The notes under the pieces are model-generated. The model worked only from the letters and a program-made list of their open reading frames with translations, searched no databases and had not been told where the DNA came from. A program made the translations under genes and the position numbers. A stretch of DNA of 64,000 nt from Leucosporidium creatinivorum. Its lineage: Eukaryota; Basidiomycota; Microbotryomycetes; Leucosporidiales; Leucosporidiaceae. Shown here piece after piece: positions 21,836 to 35,048 of the stretch (position 1 is the stretch's first letter; every line of letters begins with the position of its first letter). The DNA lies in contig BCKL01000014.1 of the NCBI GenBank assembly GCA_001600635.1, positions 448,202 to 512,201 on the forward strand, given 5' to 3'.

Positions 21836-23871
21836 ATGGACGCCTTCCCTCAACAAGCTCCTCAATCTCACCTCTCCTTGTACGTCTCTACCCCTGCTCT
21901 CCCTCTCCCTTTACGCCCCGTGACTCCCCCTCGCTAACCCTCTCTCCCTTCTCACTCACACAACAGCCCCCAGGGAGAGAAGCCCAAGTCCCCTCACCTC
22001 TACATCGGAGGACTCTCCCCTCGCGTCACAGAGTACATGCTTCAAGAGATCTTTGCCGTCGCTGGTCAGTCTCACTCTCGCTCGAGGGGCAGACAGAAGC
22101 GAGCGAGAAGCTAACGACGAGCTGTCATCGGACTACAGGACCCGTCCTCGGCGTCAAGATTATCCCTGATAGGAACTTCCAGCACGGCGGTAGCAACTAC
22201 GGGTGAGTCCTACAGCCTCCGACAGCGCGAGGGTTCAACCGCAGCTGCTCGCATCGGCGTCTTGGCCCCCCTGCTCTTCTCCTGCACCATCGCTGACCCC
22301 GCTGTACATCATCAACAGCTTCGTCGAATACCACGAGATGCGTTCGGCCGAAACGGCCCTCCAAACCCTCAACGGCCGCAAGATCTTCGACATGGAAATC
22401 CGCTGCAACTGGGCTTACCAGAACCAGACGCCCAAGGAGGACTTGACGAACCACTACCACGTCTTTGTCGGGGATCTGAGTCCCGAGGTGAATGATGAAG
22501 TGTTGCAGAAGGCGTTCCAGGCGTTTGGGAGCTTGAGCGATGCGAGGTGCATGTGGGATATGAACTCGGGCAAGAGTAGGGGGTATGGGTTCTTGGCGTT
22601 TAGGGATAAGACGGATGCGGAACAGGCTATTGCGACTATGAATGGAGAGTGGTTGGGCAGTAGGGCCATTAGGGTCAACTGGGCGAATCAGAAGAATGGG
22701 GTGAGTGTTAGCCTTCGGCGATGATGGGGAGGGGCGACGCTGACTCTTTTTCGCTTCTCTTCTTTCTCTTCCACTCCCTCCCTCATCCTTTCATCACCTC
22801 CCTCGCTTCGCTACACCCCTCCTCCCTCGACCTCAAGGGCGCTGGTGGAGGACCCGACCGAGTCAACCCTCCTCCTCCTTCGATGGCCTCTCCCATGGGC
22901 GGCGGCGCTGGAGGAGCTACTCCCATGTCGGGAGGTACCGGCGGCTACAGCGGCGGCGGCGGCGGAGCATCCGTACGCCCTCCTTCCTCTCTCCCCTCTC
23001 CTTCTCGGCGCGGCGCTGACCCTCCCCTCTGCGACCGTGACTAAATAGTACGACTCTATCCTGGGCCAAACCCCCTCCTTCAACTCGACCATCTACGTCG
23101 GCAACCTCGTCCCCTACACGACCCAAGCGGACCTAATCCCCCTCTTCCAAGGGTTCGGCTATATCGTCGAAATCCGCATGCAGGCAGATCGAGGATTCGC
23201 GTTCGTCAAGTTGGATACGCATGAGAATGCGGCGAATGCGATTATTCATCTTACGGGAACGCCCGTGCATGGGAGGCAGTTGAAGTGTAGTTGGGGGAAG
23301 GATAGGATGGATGGACCGGTTGGTGCGGCGGGCGGAGGAGTGGGAGCGCCCCAGGGTGCGCAGGTGCCGCAGCAGCAGTACATGGTGTGTTGTCTTCTCT
23401 CTCTCCCTCCCTGGATCCCTGCCTCCCCCTCCCCTCAGCCCTCGCCCATTCCTTTCTCAAACGCCAACTAACACCCCCTTCCCCTCCTCTTTCTCTTGCT
23501 TACAGCAATACTCGCAGCAATACGCCGCACCGTACGGCGCCTCCCCCTCCGGCGCCGCAGGAGCAGGATACGGCTCCCCCGCCCCTCAGCAGGCCGCGGC
23601 CGCCCAGCAGCAGCAGCAAGCGCCGACGGATCCAGCAGCCCAAGCGGCGGCCATGGCTGCTTGGCAGGCGCAGTATGGAGCGCAGTATGCTGCTTGTGAG
23701 TGGCACGGCTCCCTCTGCCCTTTCGCGCGAGTTTGTGGTGGAGGGGCGGGCGAGAAAAGCAGGAGCGCCGAACGCTGACTCTCGCCTTCGCTCGCTCGCT
23801 CGCTCGCGCAAACAGACATGCAGCAGCAAGCGGCTCTTCAAGCACAGCAGCAGCAGGGACGTCCTCAGTAG
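21836..23871 (+). CDS. PUB1: TIA1/PUB1-type RNA-binding protein with three RRMs
   Basis: RRM1 begins LYIGGLSPRVTEYMLQEIF and continues after introns to FVEYHEMRSAETALQTLNG. RRM2 follows directly (HVFVGDLSPEVNDEVLQKAF, RNP1 RGYGFLAF). A Pro/Gly-rich linker leads to RRM3 (TIYVGNLVPYTTQADLIPLF, RNP1 RGFAFVKL, ending LKCSWGK). The C-terminus is Gln/Ala/Tyr-rich and prion-like (QQYAAPYGASPSGAAG, AALQAQQQQGRPQ). This is the domain order of yeast Pub1 and animal TIA-1, which bind U-rich RNA, affect splicing and stability and enter stress granules. Seven introns; the RRM1 parts sit on short exons. The stop is TAG at 23871, followed by CTCG tandem repeats in the presumed 3'UTR. Confidence 0.92.
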
Positions 23872-24495
23872 ACGACTTACAGCTCGCTCGCTCGCTCGCT
23901 CGCTCGCTCTCGCCATCTCTTCTCCCTCCTCTCTACCTCGCCCACCTCGACTCGATCTAAAACCTCGGTCGCCCCCCCCTCCCCATCTTCGTTCCTCGCC
24001 CAAACTTCCTCCGACCTACGCTAGCTCCCTCTTCGGCCCCCCTACCTCCCCTCTCTCCTACTCATACGATAGCGTCCCTCCCCCCTCTCCCCTCCCCTTC
24101 GTAGTTCTCCACGATGACTCCAGGTGGATGAGCAATGTTCAAGAATCTTGTACATAGCCGCCTATTTGTTTGCCTTCCAGCTCGAGAGAGAGAGAGAGAG
24201 AGAGAGAGAGCGCTTCCGAAGGAGAGCAGGAGTGCAAGCGAAAGCGAGCTCGGCGCCCGGCGTTCGTCGCTTCGCTGCTCTCAATCCCCCTCGACGGGTC
24301 CACCATAGAACGACAGAATGGAATGGTTTGGCAACAAATCAACGTGGTAGAATGAAAAGGGGAAAGCTGCTGAAAGGAAGCGAAAACTAGGCTATAGTGA
24401 GGAAATGCGCGCCGTAGGATCGGCGCCGAATAACAAAAAAGGGTGAATGATGGCTCCCTCCCTCCTCCCTCCCTCCTTCCTGCTCCTCCCCCTCC
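23872..24495. other. Convergent 3' region with microsatellites
   Basis: Lies between the TIA1/PUB1 gene (+) and the ELL-like gene (-). Contains a (CTCG)n run at 23882-23908 and a (GA)n run at about 24184-24210. No gene; frames here are repeat-driven. Confidence 0.6.
24184..24210. repeat. (GA)n microsatellite
   Basis: About 13 uninterrupted GA dinucleotides in the convergent spacer. Confidence 0.9.
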
Positions 24496-26840
24496 TTACT
24501 TTTTGGGCAATACCATCCCCTCCAACCCCCCTCTCAGCGCCTCACACCTCCTCACCATCCTCCTCAGCTCCTCTGCTCCCCAATCGCCTTGCTCCCCCCT
24601 CTCCAACGCCGCGCGTTCCTCCATCAACAAGTGGTGCAGCGAGGAATAGGTTTTATACATCTTGCTGTATACGGCTGGTGTAGTCGGTGGCGGTGCAGGG
24701 AGGGTGGTGGTGGAAGAGAGAGCAGGAGGAGGGGAGAGGGGAGGAGCGAGCGAGGAAGCGCGGAGGGGGGAGGACGTCTTGGACCTGTTATTGTTGGAGG
24801 TGGAGTCGGCCTGTAGGTGAGGTGGCAGACGGAGGGGCGCTCTCCCCCTCCCCGCACCGGGGTCGAGGGGAAGCCCCCCCCCTCCATCGGGCGCCGAGAC
24901 GGTCCTGCGTCGTTTCGAGGCTCGACGAAGATCCGCCTCGCTCTGCTCCCGCCCCGACGCCGTCGCCGTCGCCGTCGCCGTCCCAGAGGTCTCCAAATCG
25001 AGGTCCGGCTCTCCCTCTGCGTCTGCGTCCTCCTCCGCTCCCCCTCCTCCGCCCTCGTCAGAAGAAGAAGAGGAGTACCACCTCTCTGCTCTCTCCTTCC
25101 TCTTCTTCGCCCCCGCCCCCTTCTCGCGCTCCTTCTCCTTCTTCCCCGCCCCAGCACCAACCTTCTTCTTGATACTCGGCAGACTGCTGATCCGTGGGCT
25201 GGAGATGGGCGTCGGGGCTTTGCTGCCTGCGAGCGCGGGAGCGGGGGCGGCGGGGGAGGGCGAGCGTTCGGAGGAGGGGGGCGTGTCGGCCCCGTTGAGG
25301 AGCTTGCGCTTCTTTTTGTTGGCGGCTGCTTCGGCGCCGGAGATGGAGGAGGAGGGGGCGGGGGCGTCGAGGGAGGGGGGACGCTTGGAGGTGGATGAGG
25401 AGAGGGAGGAGGACGGCTTGGTGAGAGGTGCGGAGGTGCTGGTGGGTGGTGCGGGTTTCTTGGTAGGAGGGAGCACCGAGGTATCCCTCTTCGTAGGGCT
25501 CGGACTGGCGCGACCCTTCTCCGACCCCGACGCCGACCCTGAGGCGCCCTTCTTGCTCTCCTTCTTCAAACTTTCCTTCCCCTTCATCACGCCCCCACCG
25601 CCCGCTTTGACCACTACAGCTTCCTTCCTCCCCACCTTCTCCTCGACTCCCACCGACGCCAACACCGAAGCTCCATTCTTCGGACTACCCCCTCCCGCCG
25701 AACTCAAGCTCGTGCGGCCCGTACTGCTCGACTGGACATGCGAGCTCGAACCGGTGCTGACGCTCGAGTCCGCTGGAGAGGCGGACTCGGCTGCGGGGGA
25801 GGTGACCTTACTCGTTGTCGCTGCTTCGGTGATCGTCGGAGGGGCAGGGGCGGGTGCAGGAAGGGGTGGCGGAGGAAGCACCGGCGACTCGCTCGCGCTT
25901 CCGCTTCTCGAAGGGGAAGTACTTCGACTGCCGTTCCTGCTGAGAGAAGCCGGTACAGTCCCCTTGCCAATCCGAAAGCTGCTGGTCGGGGCTTTGACGG
26001 CTGGGGGGATTCGAGCCGAGGGGGGAGGTTTGACGGGCACGGCGGTGAGGCGGGAGGGTGGACGAGGAGGTGCGGGGGAGGAGGTTCGGGAGGATGTGGT
26101 GATGGGTGACGGGGCGCGCTTGGCAGAGGTGCTGGTGGAGATGGGGCGAGAGAGGGAGGAAGATCGGGACAGGGGAGTCGAGTCGAGCAGGACCGCTCTG
26201 TGCGATAAAACCGAGGGGGAAGCGTCAATAAGCTGCTCTTCTTCTTCTTCTCCGTAACGACTCGGCTACAGATGAGCGACATCCGAACTCACCGTCTCCC
26301 CTCCCTCTCCTTCTCCGCCAACTCCCTATTCTCCCTCAGCGAGTTGCCCACCTTCTCCAACCCCTCACTCCCAGGCTTGACAGTCGCCTTATGCTGCACC
26401 GTAGCTATCGGCTCCAATTGACCCTGCTGCTCGGCCTGCGGGCGTTGGCGGAGGATGGAATGGTGCGAAGCTTCGGCATCGAGTCGGAGAGGATAGGAGA
26501 TCGAGTCGATGATGAGGCACTGTTCCGATGCATTGATTCTCGTCAGCCAACGCCCTACAGAGCGACGACGAAGCCACAAGAGCGAAGGGGCAAAGGGCTG
26601 AGCGGGACTGACGGGGTTGACTCCCAAATCTATCCTCACTGCTCCCTTTGGCGGTTGTTGGCCATGCGGTAAGGAGCGTAATAATGCTTGAACTTGAGCG
26701 AGGACGTGCTCTGTGAGTTTGAGGGCGATAGCGGGTCGACCGGTTGATGGCTGAGGCGCGGGAGGGGCGGCGGCTGAGGTTGAGGCTGGGAGCGGAGGGA
26801 ATGGGAGGAGAGAGCGAGGGGAGGAGAGGTCTAGTGGCAT
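24496..26840 (-). CDS. ELL1: ELL-like RNA polymerase II elongation factor
   Basis: Exon 1 encodes PAIALKLTEHVLAQVQALL and GAVRIDLGVNP, then after a GTCAGT intron CLIIDSISYPLRLDAEA, which follows the pattern of the ELL N-terminal domain. A basic helix (EGLEKVGNSLRENRELAEKE) ends exon 2. The last exon is about 590 codons of Ser/Pro/Ala/Lys-rich disordered sequence with nuclear-type basic runs. It ends in a helical segment (YSKMYKTYSSLHHLLMEERA, ELRRMVRRCEALRGGLEGM) like the occludin/ELL C-terminal domain. Both ends fitting ELL makes the call reasonable, though neither match is strong by eye. ELL raises the elongation rate of Pol II and works with EAF. The divergent neighbour is SEC4. Confidence 0.7.
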
Positions 26841-27678
26841 TGTTGGCTGATGTAGGCTGGTAGCCCTGCTCTGCTACAGAGTGACGGGGAGGCTGGGGAA
26901 TTCCGAAGTGAGACGACTCGACCCGCTGATCCTGAGGCAGGCGAGAGGGCGCGAGATGCAAGGGAACAGGGATCGTGCCCCTCGAAGGGAGGGCCTTGGG
27001 GGGGGGGGGGTACAGAGTCTGTAGCCTTGTATGCCTTCCGACGACGGTGAATTTAATGTTACAGCGACGAGTGAAACGGCGAGAGACAAAGAAACGGCGA
27101 TGGCTCGACTCTCCGAATCGCAGTCGCTGCTCCTGTAGGGCGATAGTCGAGTCACAAACTAGTCTGGTGTATTCCCGCATGTCGTGACAACGTCCCGCTG
27201 CACTCCGACTGCTGCCTTCTCCTTGCTTCTCTGTCAGTCTCAGCCCCCACCCCGAGTGCCCTCGCTCTCGGCGTCTTGTGCTCATTAATTTGACGGGCGT
27301 CTGCGCCGACAAGCTCGGGATAGAATGTTAGCAGTGGTCACAATAGCTGGGTAGGATGAACAGCGCGGCAGAGCTGCTTGCGGAGTCGAAGCGAGCGCCG
27401 AAAGGGGGGACAGCTGCGAAGGCGAGAGCGGCTCGGTGAAGAGATGTGCTGCAGTACTGCTCGGAAAGGGTAGACGAGCAGAACATATTAGACCTAGAAT
27501 GCTACTCTGCTGTGCTGCATCGAGTGCTGATGAGAAAAGGGGTACAGCGTCTCAGCCAGCCCGCTCGTCTCGCTCGCTCCCTCCTCTCCTACTCGCCTGC
27601 ATACCTCGTCTCGTCTCTTCTATCGACCTACAACTCGCTCTCGTACTCTCCTTACAGCCCACAGCTCCCAAGCCCATC
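26841..27678. other. Divergent intergenic region ELL-like / SEC4
   Basis: Shared upstream region of about 840 bp. Holds a short poly-G run near 27000-27010. Open frames on both strands have no recognisable protein content. The last 150 bp are CT-rich, probably the SEC4 leader. Confidence 0.5.
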
Positions 27679-29257
<1,579 letters not shown>

Positions 29258-30017
29258 GCGTGGGGTGGTCGTCTGTTGTCGTGTGTCGGTGCTCTCTGTT
29301 CCCCTCTCTTTCACCTTCTTTAGCTCCTCTACACCCCTACATTCGTCGCCGTCTTGTCTCAGCCGAGGTAGCCCTCTCCCGAGCTCTCCCCCTATCACCG
29401 AGAAGGGAGCCCTCTCCCCCCTCCGTCTGCTACACACCTCTTCCGCTCAGTTTCGTCTCTGGCATGTAACACCTTTTCATCAACATCGCACCTCAGTATC
29501 AAGAGGCGCGAATAGAGAGAGATCGACCTCGATGCGCCGAACTGCAGCTGAAAACGACAAGTCGGGTCGCCTCTTGGAGCGTCACACTCTTGCTCCTCCC
29601 ACTCACTCGTCCTCACAGGTCCGTCTTCCTCGTCGCGCTACCGGCCTACAAATTGTTAACCTTGCTTTTCACCTACAGCACCTCCTTCTCTCACCGTAAG
29701 TCTCGCCTCTGCGCAACAGGGAGAGGGATCAGCACACCACCCAGCCCGAGCACGCAGCGGAGGGTCTGCTCGCCTCTCTGCTCTTTCGAGGGGTTCCCCC
29801 GGTCGGATTGAGGGTGCGAGGTTCTTGTAGGACTATGAAGGGTATGAGGGATGGGCTACAGAAGCTTGCCGAGCGCCAGGACAGCAGGGAAGAGCGTTAT
29901 CGTCAGAGGGCGGGTCAGAGAACAGCAACGCACGACTTGGCTGAGCGCGAGGGGCGATCGCTCATGATCTTTCTGCTGTCCTACAGACCCCCAACCACCT
30001 CACCAAACCTCACTACA
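29258..30017. other. Intergenic region SEC4 to YOP1
   Basis: About 760 bp of 3'UTR and YOP1 promoter. Several GT...CTACAG pairs could be leader introns (for example acceptors near 29680 and 29985), but I cannot choose among them. No gene seen. Confidence 0.45.
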
Positions 30018-30939
30018 ATGGCCTCCGCTCAAGCAAAGTTCGAGTACTACATCGCTCAGGTTGACGTGAGTCGTTGATTTGTCCGTGTCGTCTTTCCCTT
30101 CGGCCGAAGGGTTACAGCGGAGTGGAGTGCTGACTCGGTTGCTTTTCTACACGTCTACAGAAGGAGGTAAGGCTCGCCCTCCCATGCGCAGGCCCCCAGC
30201 CGCCGGAGCACCGAGAGACGAAACGCTGACCCTTCTTTACTGCTCCACCACGCGCGTCACATCAAACAGCTCTCCAAGTACCCTGGTACATTTCTCTCGC
30301 ATCTCCTGCCCTTCTGTAGCAATTTACTAATCATCTCCCCCACCGCCGAACAGCCCTCAACCGCCTCGAGCAGCAGATCAACGTCCCCAAAGCGTACGGC
30401 GTCCTCGCCGTCGGCACCTTCTTCTCCAGCTTCATCTTCTTCAACATCTTCGCCGGCTTCCTCTCCAACCTTCTCGGATGGGCCCTCCCCGCTTACCTTT
30501 CGTTGAAGGCGCTTGATACCCCTGGACACGATGAGTGAGTGACACTTGGAGGTGAAATGGGATGAGAGCTAATCTCGGGGGTTTTCAACAGCGACACTCA
30601 ATGGTTGACCTACTGGATCATCTTTGGCGCCTTCAACTTCCTCGAGTCGATGAGCAAGGTTCTAGTCGCCTGGTATGTTGAAACGAATCTGATGAAGCGA
30701 ACTCGAAGCGAAGCCGATGCGATGGCAGTCGGGGCGTCGGCGTCGAAGTGCTCCGCTGACTCGCTCGCTCGCTCTTCAACAGGTTCCCCTACTACTACAC
30801 CTTCAAGACCATCTTCATCCTCTACCTCATCCTCCCCTCCACCCGNGGAGCTCAGGTCATCTTCACCAAGGCGCTCAAGCCCATGATGGCCAACAAGACC
30901 CACGCCACTACCACCACCCCCGTCGCTGCTCCTCAGTAA
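30018..30939 (+). CDS. YOP1: YOP1 / REEP5-type ER-shaping protein
   Basis: TB2/DP1/HVA22 family membrane protein that curves ER tubules together with reticulons. Exons: 30018-30065 (MASAQAKFEYYIAQVD), a 6-nt exon 30161-30166 (KE), a 16-nt exon 30270-30285 (LSKYP), then ALNRLEQQINVPKAYGVLAV, hairpin segments LGWALPAYLSLKALDTPGHD and WLTYWIIFGAFNFLESMSKV, and FPYYYTFKTIFILYLILPST. It ends with a short Thr/Ala-rich tail at 30939. This matches the order and length of yeast Yop1 (about 180 residues). The base at 30846 is N, in a codon read as Arg/Gly context; the truncated copy downstream has T there. The 3' half is duplicated at 31998-32420. Confidence 0.93.
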
Positions 30940-31997
30940 AGCTTCGAGCTTCTCGCCGACTCTCCTCCGACCGACCGACCGACTGATTGAGCGTAAGATG
31001 AGGGGAGAAAGGAGGAAGAAGGCTCAACCCTCGCTCCCGACTCTGCCCCCCTCCTCGCCTCTCTCGACCGACCCTCCCCTCTCCCCCAACCTTCAGTGCT
31101 TTCCCTCTCCCTACCCCTTAAACGTTCTCGCTTTCTCCCCCTTGTGACTACGACCCCTCGCTTTCCTTTTTCAGTTTCTCCCTTCTGCCCCGAAAGACAC
31201 GAATCGACCGCGATATTTCCCCTTTTACGTTGAGCAGTGTGCTCTACGGTGAGAAAAAGAGAGAGCAAGAGATGAAAGAGAAGATGAGAGTGGAACGAGG
31301 AGAGAACAGAGAGCGGGCGCCGAGCGGGCGAGTTGTGTCTTCAGCGCCGAGCGAGCGGATTCGGAGCCTGTTGGTCGGGTGGAGAGCTTCTCGCTTTTCT
31401 GTAAGGGGGCAAAGCCGAGAGTGCTGTGCATTTGATGCCGATGCGGAGCTTCCGCTTGCCGCCTTGGCCTCTCATCTTAGCCCCCTCCTCTCGAGGCTCG
31501 GCACCGAGCACGAGCAACGAGATGGCTCAGAAGATGGCTCTATAATGCTCGCCGGGGAGCAGGGTAGGGCTGAAGAGTACCCCAAAACTCTTTGACAGCT
31601 GCCAGATGAAGATCACCATCGCAAAGAGTGCCAAACGCAGCTCATATGAAGAGCTCGGCGATGGCTCGGAGAGGTAGACAAGTCAGGCTGTAAGTAGCGA
31701 ACAGGGCTGGTTAGCGGCTACAAAACATGTGATACCGACTCCCCCTCAGCGCAGCTCAGCTTTGAGTGATGTAAGCTGGAGGAACGAGCCGCAAGGGGGA
31801 GACCGAGGAAAGCTCGGCGAAGGCTGGCAGGCGCAGAACTTGTGAGGCAACGCGAGAAGACCTGACGTCGCTCTAGTGGTTCAGCAGATTGTGAGCGCTT
31901 CTCGAGTCGACAGCAGCTCCCAGCTCGCTCAAGGACTGCTCTGAACACGGTGGGTGCGCCGCCGAGTTGGGAGGAGCAGGACGGCGAGGACGGCGCG
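30940..31997. other. Spacer between YOP1 and its truncated copy
   Basis: About 1 kb with no gene-like frame. CT-rich on the plus strand at the left, purine-rich around 31240-31300. This segment has no visible second copy in the window. Confidence 0.5.
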
Positions 31998-32420
31998 GGA
32001 CGAGAGCTGATCTCGGGGTTCGAACTCCCACAGCGACACTCAATGGTTGACCTACTGGATCATCGTTGGCGCCTTCAACTTCCTTGAGTCGATGAGCAAG
32101 GTTCTAGTCGCCTGGTATGTTGAAACCGAATCTGATGAAGCGAAGCCGATGCGATGGCAGTCGGGGCGTCGGCGTCGAAGTGCTCCGCTGACTCGCTCGC
32201 TCGCTCTTCAACAGGTTCCCCTACTACTACACCTTCAAGACCATCTTCATCCTCTACCTCATCCTCCCCTCCACCCGTGGAGCTCAGGTCATCTTCACCA
32301 AGGCGCTCAAGCCCATGATGGCCAACAAGACTCACGCCACTACTACCACCCCCGTCGCTGCTCCCCAGTAAAGCGTTTCCTTTGATTCTCATCCGCCGAC
32401 TCTCCTGCGACCGACCGACG
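31998..32420 (+). pseudogene. Truncated tandem copy of the YOP1 3' half
   Basis: Direct repeat of about 30560-30980: the end of one intron, the exon WLTYWIIVGAFNFLESMSKV, the following intron, the last exon to the same stop, and part of the 3'UTR. The reading frame is intact and only a few bases differ (one Phe to Val change; a few bases deleted in the second intron). The first four exons are missing and there is no ATG suitable to start a TB2 domain, so it is probably not a working gene unless it is spliced to an upstream exon. High identity suggests a recent event or continuing conversion. It points towards the BAT gene on the other strand. Confidence 0.85.
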
Positions 32421-32581
32421 CTGTGATAGAGGAGCGGAAGCAAAGGGAGAAGGTCGGCTCGGTCGAGCGTCCAGCAGCGCCTGCTATCCCTCCCGAACCC
32501 GCTCAAAGGCTGTCGATGGTCGAATGTGTCCATAACATCCCAGTTCTACCTTTTACAGTCTCTTCCTTCTTCCCCAACTCT

Positions 32582-34844
32582 CTACTTCTCGACAACGAGC
32601 TCACTCCACTCGCTCTCAATCTCTCCAGTCTGGCGTCCGACAATCTCGCGCAGCATGACGCGGGCAACATCTCCGACTGTGTGCGTAATTAGAAGAAGAG
32701 TCAGCGTCTGTACCAAGTGAGAAGGGAAGGAAGAGGACGAACGGCCATCAGCGCCGCAGGGAACGGGGACGAGGGCGTCCTCGTATCCGATGCCCTCCAC
32801 GCAAGAGACGATAGCGGCCTGTCGAGATTGAAGAGATACATCAGCACGACGCACAAAGGAAAAGAGAAGCGAGAGATAGCGCACAGTTCCGGAACCGAAG
32901 ATCTCCTTAAGCGAGCCGTCCTTGGAAGCGGCGACGATTTGGGGCACTGTCGTACAGGACAAGTGAGCTGTCGATCCAGAAGTGAGAGAGCGAGAGAACA
33001 GCGTACTGGTAAGGTTCCTCTCGGTGACCTTGAACTTGGCGGGAAGGCCATCGAGGGTGTTCTTGCCCTCGGCGTGGGAGCGGGCGAGGGAGAGGATCGA
33101 GTCGCGGGTGACTCCGGGGAGGATCACTGTAGGGGACGACGAGATTAGCGAAGGGTTAAAGGGTGAGAAAGAGGAGAAAGATGATACTTACTGTCCTCGA
33201 GTGGGGGAGTGACGAGTTCGATGGCTGTTCGAGAAAGGAAGGAGAGAATCAGTGATGGCTCAAGAGAGAAGATGCAAGCAAAAATCAACTCACTGCCATC
33301 CTTGTCCTCAAGCACGACAAACAGGTTCATCGTTCCGACCTCGGTAAGGCGGTGCTCCTCGCCGTAGAGCCATAGGATCTGCTGGTAGCCGAGGGCGGCA
33401 GCCTTCTGCTGAGGAACGACTCCTCCGGCGTAGTTGGATCCGAGCTTGAAGCCTCCGGTTCCTCCTGTAGGCGAGAGTGGCGAGAAAGAAAGTCAGCGCC
33501 GAAGCCCGTGGGAGAAGGCGAGAAGGAAGAACGCACCGGGCCAGGCGCGGACGTCCTGGGTGGTCGCGAGAAGCTTGACGGGCTTGAAGCCAGTCGAGTA
33601 GTAAGGCCCAACGGGGCAGGCGCTGATCGAGGAGAAGTGGGTCAGCTGAGCACCGAAGAAGAAGCGAGAGAGAGAGACCGACATGACGAAGAGGAGGACG
33701 TCAGTCGAAGCTCCGACACCGAGTCCGGCCTGGGTTCCGATCATGGTGGGGCGGATGTCTGTGAGGATAGGGAAGGTGAGCAAGGTGGTGAGGCTGAGGG
33801 GAGCGATGAAGCGCACAGAGGGAGGTTCCGGGGTCGGTGGGGATCCAAGCCGAGTCAATTTCGACGAGCTTCTTGATGAGGGTGGTGAGGTGATCTCCGG
33901 TGAAGTCCTGTGGGATTCAAGGGTCAGCTAGGATCCTCGGCGAGAGCTCGGGACGGCTTCGTACAGGGAAAGCAAGACGCGCGGCCGAGCGAGTCATTCG
34001 CTCCATGTTCTGTCGGCGCAAAGGGGCACGTCAGCAGCCATAGCACTGTATCCGAAGCAAGCAACACACCTTGTCAGGGCGGAAGAGCCTGGCAACTCCG
34101 TCCTTGCTTTTGTAAGCCTTCATTCCCTCGAATAGCGTCGGCGCGTAGTGCAGGACGGTAGAAGAAGGGTCAAGGGCGAGGGGAGCGTAGGGCTGAATCT
34201 TGGGGTTTCCCCATCCGGTCTCCGAGTTCCATGGGATCGTGAGCATGTGGTCGGTGAAGGTGCGGCCGAAGGTGAGCTTCGACGAGGGAGGGATGGACTT
34301 GGGCGAGGAAGTGAGCTCGACCTCGAGGGCCGAGGGCTGTAGGATGGTAGAGCTTATGTCAGTGGGACTTTCTCGGAGCTTGTGAGCCTGCAAGAAGCCC
34401 GAGAGCGTCGCCGAAGCCGGAGCGATCGCATCTCCCCCGCTCGCTCGTCTTCCAGCTCTGCGATCCTCATTGATGCAGCATGTAGAGCAGTGGGAGCTGT
34501 ATAACGTCTCCAGATGTCCAGCTCCAACTTCTTGGCCGGTCCTATCGTCCCCACCATCCGCACAATCGCCGCCTTTCCGTCGGCTGGGCTTCCGAGCTCC
34601 CCTCGCTACTCACATCAATATCAGCTCCACCGATGGTCTCGCCAGTCATCGCATCCGTTCCCACTACAGGTCCTCCAGCCACAGGAGGAGCCTTGGTCGC
34701 GCTGCCGATTTGGCGAGAGTTGGAGAGGTGGAAGGAGCGGCTGAGGGCGGGGACGGCGGCCACGCGAGGGGCGAAACGGATAGCTTGGGCTGTAGCAGAG
34801 CTGGAGCGGATGGCCTGTAGACGGCCGAGAGCGAGGCGAGGCAT
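32582..34844 (-). CDS. BAT1: Branched-chain amino acid aminotransferase, mitochondrial type
   Basis: Class IV PLP aminotransferase, final step of Leu/Ile/Val synthesis and first step of their breakdown. The N-terminus is Arg/Ser/Ala-rich without acids ([30 protein letters not shown]), a good mitochondrial presequence. Core: [91 protein letters not shown] (catalytic Lys), [49 protein letters not shown]. The last exon [20 protein letters not shown] ends in TAG at 32582. Nine or more short introns; one donor is GTTCGT. The paralogue number in the genome is unknown, so BAT1 here means the mitochondrial type by presequence only. Confidence 0.93.
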
Positions 34845-35048
34845 AATTGCGAGAACGAGGTGAGACGTAGGAAGAAGAGAGCGATTTGACTCGCCCAAGA
34901 TCCAGGTCGTCGGCCGACACGGCTTGAGCTCCCACCATATCGGCATCGCAAACCGGCTCGCTTGCTAGGCGTGAGTCAGAAGTACAAATACACGGCCTTG
35001 ATCCGCCACAGCTAACCTGCAATGCTCCTACAGCCCGCTTCGACCGCA
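34845..35048. promoter_or_regulatory. Divergent promoter BAT / F-box
   Basis: 204 bp between the two start codons of the aminotransferase (-) and the F-box gene (+). It must hold control elements of both. A TACAG occurs 14 nt before ATG 35049 and may be a leader intron acceptor. Confidence 0.45.

Noticed and set aside
26389-27312. 307-residue minus-strand frame overlapping the ELL-like gene
   Set aside because: Shadow of the ELL-like coding exons in another frame plus promoter; Ser/Arg-rich without domain features.
32017-32028. GGTTCGAACTCC, like a tRNA T-loop box
   Set aside because: No acceptor stem, D-arm or anticodon arm can be built around it; it lies at the start of the YOP1 partial duplicate, in former intron sequence.
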